Positions 1 through 6,733 of a DNA stretch of 27,499 nucleotides are shown in pieces. The notes under the pieces were generated by a model. That model was not told the origin of the DNA. It saw nothing but the letters and a program-made list of their open reading frames with translations, and ran no database searches. The stretch is from positions 1-27,499 of the forward strand of contig VSNO01000042.1 in NCBI GenBank assembly GCA_009774375.1, read 5' to 3'. The DNA is from Lachnospiraceae bacterium. Lineage in GTDB: Bacteria; Bacillota; Clostridia; Lachnospirales; Lachnospiraceae. The position numbers were made by a program, and so were the translations under genes. How positions within the stretch are numbered: the first letter of the stretch is position 1; each line of letters begins with the position of its first letter.

Positions 1-16
1 ATCTAATCTCGAGCAA
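1..16 (-). CDS. ftsZ: Probable FtsZ, first five codons only (cut by window edge)
   Basis: Only a TTG start and four further codons are visible, reading M-L-E-I-R. The start follows a strong AAGGAGG ribosome binding site (25-31) at a spacing of 8 bases. A first-residues pattern MLEI(K/R) is what I recall for FtsZ of Lachnospiraceae, and ftsZ is the usual gene after ftsQ in dcw clusters. The identity therefore rests mostly on gene order. If it is ftsZ, the product is the tubulin-like GTPase that forms the division ring. Five residues cannot prove this, and another gene is possible. Confidence 0.45.
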
Positions 17-60
17 GTTTCCTTCCTCCTTCACAATTCCTATTAAATTCCATCTAACTT

Positions 61-89
61 ATCATATAATTTTTTTTACAATTAATCAA
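61..89 (-). promoter_or_regulatory. Candidate sigma-A promoter for the ftsZ-like gene
   Basis: The minus strand reads TTGATT (84-89), a spacer of exactly 17 bases, then TATGAT (61-66). The surrounding gap after ftsQ is very AT-rich. Initiation would fall near position 54, giving a leader of roughly 40 bases that holds the AAGGAGG site. This would let the downstream gene be transcribed separately from the long dcw operon. It is a sequence match only. Confidence 0.5.
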
Positions 90-129
90 CCTATTTTTTA
101 CTTTTCTTTTCTAAATTTATGTTTTCCTG

Positions 130-885
130 CTATTTTCCTCTCTCAAAAGAAACGCTCTTGCGATCCGCCGTATAGTTCTGCAGATCCAGCGTTCCCTTCT
201 CTCCCGCCAGCGACGGCAGGATCTGCGGAAGCTGCATCAGCTTTTCATCGAGATTGTCCAAAGCACCGATCGCGACCTTCACATTGCCATAGCCCAGCGT
301 GACATTATAGCTTTTGTCAAACTGTATCCTGTCACACAGGACATCGTACTTATTGAGGAGCTTCGTGATCGTCAGGATATTCTGGAAGATCTGGTCATTC
401 TCTACAGGAAGCTTCTCGTGGAGCACGATATGGTCAAAACTAAGCCCTGTCACCTGCGGGATCCCCTTCGTCTTAACCTTGGAAGTCTCCACGACGACAC
501 CCTCATTGTCAAAATACATGTATCTTCCGAGATACTGCACATAACCGGCAAGCGCTTTCTCATACACCGTGATGCGGATGGTGTCGTTTGACTGCACCAT
601 GACATCCATCGTCTCCACAAACGGAACGCCCTCTATCCCCTTGTTTTTGTATTTCAACGTCAGATAGAGGGAGTTGTCGCCCAGATATCCTGTCATGACC
701 ATCGCCTTGATCTCCTCGGCAGAATAGTGTTTATTACCGTCAACCTGGACTGTTTTGACTGCAAAGTGTGTCAGCACAAAATATGCGGCTATCAGCAGCA
801 CATTGATGATCCCCAGCACGATGATCACCCGTATCTTAACCCTTATATCCGGCATTTTTATTATGATATTGTCCTGTTTGCCCAT
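130..885 (-). CDS. ftsQ: Cell division protein FtsQ/DivIB
   Basis: This is a 251-residue bitopic membrane protein of the divisome, expected to act outside the membrane with FtsL and DivIC-type partners. Residues 1-16 are cytoplasmic, about 17-38 form one membrane segment, and a POTRA-like domain begins at about 41 (FAVKTVQVDGNKHYS). An FtsQ-like beta domain follows (YEKALAGYVQYLGRYMYFDNEG). The reading frame is open further upstream, into murA, but I chose the ATG at 885. It follows GAGGAA at good spacing and lies 26 bases after the murA stop, and the longer version would add 46 residues unlike the family. The gene is last in the visible dcw cluster, just before the ftsZ-like start. The size fits Firmicute DivIB. 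Confidence 0.88.
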   Translation of the reverse strand: MGKQDNIIIKMPDIRVKIRVIIVLGIINVLLIAAYFVLTHFAVKTVQVDGNKHYSAEEIKAMVMTGYLGDNSLYLTLKYKNKGIEGVPFVETMDVMVQSNDTIRITVYEKALAGYVQYLGRYMYFDNEGVVVETSKVKTKGIPQVTGLSFDHIVLHEKLPVENDQIFQNILTITKLLNKYDVLCDRIQFDKSYNVTLGYGNVKVAIGALDNLDEKLMQLPQILPSLAGEKGTLDLQNYTADRKSVSFERGK

Positions 886-911
886 GACTTTTTCCTCATA
901 AATGTAACTGA

Positions 912-2225
912 TCAGTCGACATAGCTGATCCGTGCCCCAAGCTCTGTAAAATCCCCTGCAATATCCTGGTATCCTCTCCTGATATACCCCGAATCCGCCA
1001 CAGTCGTGATACCGCACGCGCACAGACCTGCTATGACGAGCGCGGCGCCTCCGCGCAGTTCCCTCGCTATGACTGTGCGTCCTTCCAGTTCGTTTCCCCC
1101 AGTCACGACCGCAGTGTCGCCTTTTATCTCGATATCTGCCCCCATCCGCTGCAGCTCCTCCACGATGCGGAACCTGCTTGAAAAGATCTTTTCCCTGACT
1201 GTGAGCCTCCCCTTTGCCATGCAGGCCGCCACGAGGAGCGGTGACTGCAGATCAGTCGGAAAATCCGGATATACATCCGTTTCTATGTATGGGATATTGA
1301 CGATCCTGTCGCGGTCGCACGCGTCGACCACCATTTCATTCCGGGCGGGATCGACAGCGATCGAAGCTCCCATCCCCTTTATCGTATCACAGATACTGTC
1401 CAGCTGTCCTATGGGAATATTTTCCAGTGTGATCCTGCCGCCCGCTGCCAGCGCCGCGAACAGATATGTCCCTGCAACGATCCTGTCCGGGATAATATCG
1501 TACTCAACACCGTGAAGCCTTGACAGCTCCACACCCTGTATGATGATCCTTCCTGTTTTCAACAGCGTTCCAGAGTAATCGATCCTCGCTCCCGCCTTGT
1601 TCAGAAATTTGCACAGTTCAATGATCTCGGGTTCCCTGGCCGCGTTTTTGATGACTGTCGTCCCCTGTGCGGTCACGGCTGCCAGTATCACATTCTGCGT
1701 CGCCCCCACGCTGGGAAACGGAAAGTCGATGACTGCCCCTTTCAGTTCATCGGCATATGCATGAATATGATTTCCCTCGATCCAGATCTGTGCCCCAAGC
1801 TTTTCCAGTCCATGCAGATGCAGGTCGATCGGCCGTTCCCCGATGACGCAGCCGCCCGGATAGTTGACGCAGACCTCCCCGAGCCGTCCCAGCATCGCCC
1901 CCATCATGATGACAGACGAGCGCATGGCAGAGACGTATTTTTCCGGAAGCCTGTGCTCCCGCACGCTGCGCGTGTCGATCCCGATCGATGCCCCCCTGAC
2001 GCCTGCCGCATTTACTGCTGCCCCTGTACTTTTCAGGAGATTGCACATACATCCGATATCCGTGATATCCGGACACCCCCGCAGCAGGCATTTTCCCGGT
2101 ATCAGCATACAGGCCGCCAATATCGGAAGCGCTGCATTCTTAGAGCCCTGTATCCATATCCTGCCGCCGAGCGGCTTTCCCCCTTCCATCCTTATAGACA
2201 CATCATTTCCGCCAAAACAGGCCAT
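912..2225 (-). CDS. murA: UDP-N-acetylglucosamine 1-carboxyvinyltransferase MurA
   Basis: MurA transfers enolpyruvate from PEP to UDP-GlcNAc, the first committed step of peptidoglycan synthesis, in the cytosol. The family marks are present: the KNAALPILAA stretch near the N-terminus, the PGGCVIGERP loop with the fosfomycin-target cysteine at about residue 126, DFPTDLQSP with the catalytic aspartate, and ELRGGAALVIAGL with the conserved arginine. The C-terminus ends in RRGYQDI...LGA as usual. The ATG at 2225 is preceded by GGTGA at suitable spacing. A GTG at 2237 and an ATG at 2189 are in-frame alternatives. Length is 437 residues, close to the family norm. Its place between ftsW and ftsQ is not the textbook dcw order, where murG or murB is often found. 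Many Firmicutes carry two MurA paralogues, and which one this is cannot be told here. Confidence 0.95.
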   Translation of the reverse strand: MACFGGNDVSIRMEGGKPLGGRIWIQGSKNAALPILAACMLIPGKCLLRGCPDITDIGCMCNLLKSTGAAVNAAGVRGASIGIDTRSVREHRLPEKYVSAMRSSVIMMGAMLGRLGEVCVNYPGGCVIGERPIDLHLHGLEKLGAQIWIEGNHIHAYADELKGAVIDFPFPSVGATQNVILAAVTAQGTTVIKNAAREPEIIELCKFLNKAGARIDYSGTLLKTGRIIIQGVELSRLHGVEYDIIPDRIVAGTYLFAALAAGGRITLENIPIGQLDSICDTIKGMGASIAVDPARNEMVVDACDRDRIVNIPYIETDVYPDFPTDLQSPLLVAACMAKGRLTVREKIFSSRFRIVEELQRMGADIEIKGDTAVVTGGNELEGRTVIARELRGGAALVIAGLCACGITTVADSGYIRRGYQDIAGDFTELGARISYVD

Positions 2226-2281
2226 AGATTTCACCACATATCATATCAATCATAATATTATATGCGTGATCCTGGGAAAAA

Positions 2282-3448
2282 TTACCGGCAGTTCTTACTT
2301 ACATTCAGCACAATACCGATCTCTGCCAGCAGAAACAGTGTCGAGGTGCCTCCATAGCTGATGAACGGCAGCGTGATCCCGGTATTGGGGATCGTGTTCG
2401 TCACAACGGCGATATTCAGGATCACCTGTATCGCGTAATGTGCCATCACACCCACCACAAGCAGCGAACCAAACCGGTCCACAGTCTTGTTGGCGATGAC
2501 CATACAGCTCCAGATCAGCACCACAAAGAGCAGAATGATCGCCAGTGCGCCAAACAGTCCCAGCTCCTCACATATGATGGAAAAGATCATGTCATTCTGT
2601 GCTTCCGGCAGAAATTTTCTCTTCTGCATGCTCTGTCCCAGACCTTTTCCCCAGATACCGCCCGAACCGATCGCATACAGCGCCTGAAGGGTCTGAAACG
2701 CCTTGTCTGTACTGTAGGCCTCCGGGTGAAGCCACGCTACGACACGTCCCAGACGGAAGCTTCCGCTCGACACATCGACATTGGACGCATATGTCACCAG
2801 CGCCACCACCGCTGCAAGGATCGTCACCCCCGCCGCCACAAACCACTTGTAATCCGGCACCGCCACAAAGACCATGGCGACCGCGATCCCCATGATGATG
2901 ATCGCCGAACTCAGATTGCTCGTCAGCAGGTATACGAGCCCGGCGATGAACGTGGGCGGTATAAATATGATCGCGAGGCCTTTGGGCGTCCGCACAACAT
3001 TTTTTCCCAGGCTCTCCAGCCTCTGTATGATACTCGCCAGATAAATGATCACACCGATCTTTGCGACCTCCGCAGGCTGGAACGTGATGACCTGCAGATC
3101 GATCCACCGGCTCGCACCGTTCCGGGTGATCCCCAGCGGCGTCTTGACCAGCACGATCAGCACTGCAGACACGATCATCGCGATAACATCAAATTTCTGC
3201 AGTTCCTTATATGGAAACTTGATCATGATATATAGACCGACAAATCCGATCAGCGTAGACTGTGCCTGCTTTTTCAGGTAATAAGCTGAGTCATCGTGGT
3301 CTATCCCGGCTTCATAGGAACTTGCGGAATAGATCATCAGAAGCCCAAAGCCAACCAGAAACAACACGACCGTCAGCAGGACATAGTCCATATTGTGCTT
3401 GCTGCTCCGGAATCTCACCGGTTGTCTTGCCATGAGTTGTCTTGCCAC
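2282..3448 (-). CDS. ftsW: SEDS-family peptidoglycan glycosyltransferase FtsW (SpoVE-like)
   Basis: This is a 388-residue polytopic membrane protein with about ten hydrophobic segments. SEDS proteins polymerise lipid II with a cognate class B PBP. Family motifs include PAEVAKIGVIIYLA, the GKGLGQSMQKRKFLPEAQND loop carrying the conserved acidic residue, MIFSIICEELG, and a C-terminal ISYGGTS. The GTG at 3448 is the best start: GGAGG lies nine bases upstream, inside the end of murD, and the gene begins only four bases after the murD stop, so translational coupling is likely. The first ten residues are a doubled MARQ-like unit, and the ATG at 3433 is the alternative start. FtsW (division) and SpoVE (sporulation) cannot be separated by sequence alone; position after murD fits either. 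Two class B PBPs lie upstream as candidate partners. Confidence 0.93.
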   Translation of the reverse strand: MARQLMARQPVRFRSSKHNMDYVLLTVVLFLVGFGLLMIYSASSYEAGIDHDDSAYYLKKQAQSTLIGFVGLYIMIKFPYKELQKFDVIAMIVSAVLIVLVKTPLGITRNGASRWIDLQVITFQPAEVAKIGVIIYLASIIQRLESLGKNVVRTPKGLAIIFIPPTFIAGLVYLLTSNLSSAIIIMGIAVAMVFVAVPDYKWFVAAGVTILAAVVALVTYASNVDVSSGSFRLGRVVAWLHPEAYSTDKAFQTLQALYAIGSGGIWGKGLGQSMQKRKFLPEAQNDMIFSIICEELGLFGALAIILLFVVLIWSCMVIANKTVDRFGSLLVVGVMAHYAIQVILNIAVVTNTIPNTGITLPFISYGGTSTLFLLAEIGIVLNVSKNCR

Positions 3449-3452
3449 ACTA

Positions 3453-4838
3453 TCACTCCTCCAGTTTGTTTACATAATCCTTGAATCGGCGCCCCCTCAC
3501 CTCATAGTCCGGGAACATGCCCCAGCTTGCACAGGCAGGTGATAAGAGAACTGCGTCTCCAGCCTGCGCCTCCCGGACACATGCGTCAAGAGCTGCCTCA
3601 AAGGTATCCTCGAACAGAATGTCCTTTTCGGGATAACCACATCTTACCGCACACTCTGCGATCTTTTCCCGCGTCTGCCCGATCAGGACCAGCTTCTTCA
3701 CCTTTCCGTCAAAGCATTGGATCCAGTCATCATAAGCGCTACCTTTATCGTACCCTCCGCCGATCAGGACCGTCGGCCGGTCCATCGCCTTGATCCCCTG
3801 TATGGCAGCGTCCGTATTCGTCGCCTTGGAATCATTGTAGTACATGACTCCCCGCCTGGTCGCCACATACTCGATCCTGTGCTCCACCGCCACAAAACGC
3901 CTGATAGTGGCAAGGATATTTTCCATCGGCACCCCGGCGCTCATGCTGATCCCGATCGCCGCCATGACATTCTCTATATTGCAGACTCCGACAAGGTTCA
4001 TATCTGTCTTTACGTTCAGCAGGCGCTGTGACACGCCGCCGGCAGCCAAACAGATCTCATCCCCTTCATAGTAGAGCCCATCCTGCAGTCTCTGCATCGA
4101 CGAGAAATACACAACCTTTGCCGGACACCGGTCACCGAACGCTCTCGTATAGCTGTTCTCATAATTCAGGATACAGAAGTCATCCTTCGTCTGATTCATC
4201 GTCACCGCTTCCTTCGCCGCCGCATAGTTCTCCATCGTGTGATGACGGTTCAGATGATCGGGCGTTATGTTCAGTATCGCCGATACCTGTGGATGAAAAT
4301 CCTCGATCGTCTCGAGCTGGAAGCTCGAGATCTCCGCGACCGATACGGTATCCCCGCTCATGAGCGGCGCCACATCGGTGTAGGGATTTCCGATATTGCC
4401 CACAATGTAAACACTGTCATAATATTCCTGCATGATCTGTCCCACAAGGGAGGTCGTCGTCGTCTTTCCGTTCGTTCCAGTGATCGCAAGGACCCTGCCC
4501 TTCGCAAAATGATACGCAAGCTCGATCTCGCCCCATATGTGGATCCCCTGCTCCTTCATATACACCACAAAATCCGCATCGACCGGCACTCCCGGACTCA
4601 ATACGGCAAGTTCGATACCATCTGTTATTTCTTCTGGGAACGCACCCGTATATATGACAGCCGCCGTTTCACGCCCGAGCCTCTCCCTGATCGATGCCTT
4701 CACCGCCTCCGTGTCCGTCTTTTCATTTCCGTCATATATGACTGGCAGAGCGCCATTTTTTTCGAGCAGTACCGTCGAACCAATGCCGCTCTTCCCTGTT
4801 CCGACAACGATTACTTTTTTATCCCTTACATTCACCAT
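3453..4838 (-). CDS. murD: UDP-N-acetylmuramoyl-L-alanine:D-glutamate ligase MurD
   Basis: MurD adds D-glutamate to UDP-MurNAc-L-Ala using ATP, in the cytosol. The protein has 461 residues, in the family range. Visible features are an N-terminal nucleotide-fold motif GTGKSG (13-18), SPGVP (81-85), the ATP-binding P-loop GTNGKTTTT (121-129), ILNITPDHLNRH in the central domain, and the C-terminal domain with VEHRIEYV and YNDSKATNTDA, typical of Mur ligases and of MurD. The ATG at 4838 lies only 20 bases after the stop of the PBP upstream, so there is no room for the mraY that often sits here. The end of the gene carries the ribosome binding site of ftsW. Confidence 0.95.
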   Translation of the reverse strand: MVNVRDKKVIVVGTGKSGIGSTVLLEKNGALPVIYDGNEKTDTEAVKASIRERLGRETAAVIYTGAFPEEITDGIELAVLSPGVPVDADFVVYMKEQGIHIWGEIELAYHFAKGRVLAITGTNGKTTTTSLVGQIMQEYYDSVYIVGNIGNPYTDVAPLMSGDTVSVAEISSFQLETIEDFHPQVSAILNITPDHLNRHHTMENYAAAKEAVTMNQTKDDFCILNYENSYTRAFGDRCPAKVVYFSSMQRLQDGLYYEGDEICLAAGGVSQRLLNVKTDMNLVGVCNIENVMAAIGISMSAGVPMENILATIRRFVAVEHRIEYVATRRGVMYYNDSKATNTDAAIQGIKAMDRPTVLIGGGYDKGSAYDDWIQCFDGKVKKLVLIGQTREKIAECAVRCGYPEKDILFEDTFEAALDACVREAQAGDAVLLSPACASWGMFPDYEVRGRRFKDYVNKLEE

Positions 4839-4858
4839 GATCTTCTCTATGTCCTTTC

Positions 4859-6646
4859 TTATTCATAGCCGATCTCCTCCAGATACGGAAGTATATTCTC
4901 AAAGAGCTGCCGCACGACCGGAGCTGCGATCTGCCCGCCATAATAGGTTCCCTGAGGCGTGTCGATGATCGCAAGCGCCATGACCTTAGGATCATCCGCC
5001 GGCGCAAACCCCAGAAAGGAGGCGATATATCTGCCATTTCCCCTTGGGAGCGTCTGGCTCGTGGCTGTCTTGCCGCCTACGCGAAAGCCCTCTACATAGC
5101 CATTCTTGCCGCCGCCATTCTCCACAACCTGTTCCAGCGCATACCTCAGTTTCTCCGTTGTATCGGAGGACACGATCCCTTCCGAGACCGGATATACAAA
5201 CTCGTCGACGGACGTCCCGTCCGGGCTCACCGCCTTTACCCCAAAATGAGGCGTCACGAGATTTCCGCCATTGATCAGCCCCGCCACAGTCGTCATCAGC
5301 CTGATCGGTGTGATCTGAAAGGACTGGCCAAATGACATTGTGGCAAGTTCCACCTCGCCGATCTTATCCAGCTGGTGTACGATCGTTCCCGCCTCGCCCG
5401 GGAGGTCGATCCCTGTCTTCTGCTTTAATCCAAACTGCGTAAAATACTGATAATAGCGCTCCGCGCCAACCCGCAGGCCGACTGTGATGAAGACCGGATT
5501 GCAGGAGTTCATGACCGCGTGGGTAAAATCCTCCGCACCGTGGCCTGCGATCTTGTGGCAGCGGATCTTCCGGTCATCCACAATGATGAATCCCGGACAG
5601 GAAAAATTGTCTTCCAGCCGCACTGCCCCGCTCTCCAGTCCTGCCGCCGCCGTGATGATCTTAAATGTAGAGCCCGGCTCATACGTGTCATTGATACATC
5701 CGTTTCTCCACATCCTGTTCAGCAGATCCTGCGTGCTCTCCTGGCCGGCCTCAGCCTGCCCCTCCTCCGTACTTCCCGGCTGCACAGTCTGCACCTGAAA
5801 CTCGTCGATCAGTGTATATGGATCGTTCAGGTGGAACTCAGGCACATCCACCATCGCGAGAATCTCGCCATTGTTGACATTCATGACGATGATCGACACG
5901 CCTGCCGCCTGTTTTGTCTCATACGCCTGCTTTGCAAGCTGTGTCGCGTACCGCTGTATATTGACATCGATGCTGACATACAGATCCTTTCCCGCCTCCG
6001 GCTCCTTCCTCCGCTCCCCCATACCGTCAAGCTCGATCCCCTTGGCGTCCGTCAATGTCAGGATCTGTCCCTTTTTGCCGGTCAGGTACTTCTCATAGGC
6101 AACCTCCAGGCCGATGATCCCCTGATTATCCCCTCCTGTAAAACCCAGCACCTTCGATGCCAGATCGTCATACGGATAATAGCGCTTATAGTCCTCATCC
6201 ACCTTCACTCCCGCCATATCATAATTTCGTATCCTGTCGCCTGTCTCTTTGTCCACATTGCTCTTGATGCGCTCCCTCGAACTGTACTTCTCCACGCGCT
6301 TACGCACATACTCCTCGGAAAGATCCAGCTCCCGGCACAACATATCGATCACTTTCTCAGGCTCCTCCAGCTGGCTGTGGATGACCGATATCGTACATAC
6401 TGTCTTGTTGTCCGCCAGGACCGTTCCTGTCGAGTCAATGATCCTGCCTCTTGCGGCCTTGATATCGCGCTCCCTCTCGTGCAGCTGCGTGGCCAGCTCT
6501 GTATAATGCTCTGACCGCAGGATCATCAGATATCCCACCCGCACTCCCAGAAGCAGGAGTGCTGCAACACACAGTACACACAGTACAAAGGTCTTTCTTT
6601 TCTGTACGGTCATGTTCCGTCTTCCTGCGCTGTTCCTGATCGCCAT
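4859..6646 (-). CDS. spoVD: Class B penicillin-binding protein, SpoVD-like (second of two in tandem)
   Basis: This is a D,D-transpeptidase that cross-links peptidoglycan outside the membrane, usually with a SEDS partner. Of 595 residues, about 19-42 form the membrane anchor. A dimerisation domain follows (RGRIIDSTGTVLADN), then the transpeptidase domain with STFK (catalytic Ser326), SCN (Ser381) and, at the third motif, KTA (Lys526) instead of the usual KTG. The protein ends soon after the catalytic domain, so there is no PASTA domain, unlike B. subtilis SpoVD. The ATG at 6646 follows AGAGG at close spacing. SpoVD is inferred from being the second PBP after rsmH-ftsL, as in B. subtilis. It could equally be a vegetative PBP2. 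It resembles its neighbour around the active serine, which suggests an old tandem duplication. Confidence 0.88.
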   Translation of the reverse strand: MAIRNSAGRRNMTVQKRKTFVLCVLCVAALLLLGVRVGYLMILRSEHYTELATQLHERERDIKAARGRIIDSTGTVLADNKTVCTISVIHSQLEEPEKVIDMLCRELDLSEEYVRKRVEKYSSRERIKSNVDKETGDRIRNYDMAGVKVDEDYKRYYPYDDLASKVLGFTGGDNQGIIGLEVAYEKYLTGKKGQILTLTDAKGIELDGMGERRKEPEAGKDLYVSIDVNIQRYATQLAKQAYETKQAAGVSIIVMNVNNGEILAMVDVPEFHLNDPYTLIDEFQVQTVQPGSTEEGQAEAGQESTQDLLNRMWRNGCINDTYEPGSTFKIITAAAGLESGAVRLEDNFSCPGFIIVDDRKIRCHKIAGHGAEDFTHAVMNSCNPVFITVGLRVGAERYYQYFTQFGLKQKTGIDLPGEAGTIVHQLDKIGEVELATMSFGQSFQITPIRLMTTVAGLINGGNLVTPHFGVKAVSPDGTSVDEFVYPVSEGIVSSDTTEKLRYALEQVVENGGGKNGYVEGFRVGGKTATSQTLPRGNGRYIASFLGFAPADDPKVMALAIIDTPQGTYYGGQIAAPVVRQLFENILPYLEEIGYE

Positions 6647-6694
6647 CTATACCTCTATCATCACAAATTTAATATTGCTACTATTTTATGACGC

Positions 6695-6724
6695 TGTATA
6701 AATGACGAGAACCAGATCTGCCAA
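6695..6724 (-). promoter_or_regulatory. Weak candidate internal promoter before the spoVD-like gene
   Basis: The 87-base gap between the two PBP genes is the longest in this part of the cluster. It contains TTGGCA (6719-6724) and TATACA (6695-6700) separated by 18 bases. Nearby CATAAAAT (minus strand) resembles a sigma-E -10 box, but I find no matching -35 box. In B. subtilis spoVD has its own sporulation promoter, which is why I record this. Support is weak. Confidence 0.25.
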
Positions 6725-6733
6725 AAACAGTCC

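Noticed and set aside
5519..6514. Plus-strand open frame (331 codons) opposite the spoVD-like PBP
   Set aside because: It is the shadow of a gene with intact SxxK and SxN motifs; it has no recognisable domain.
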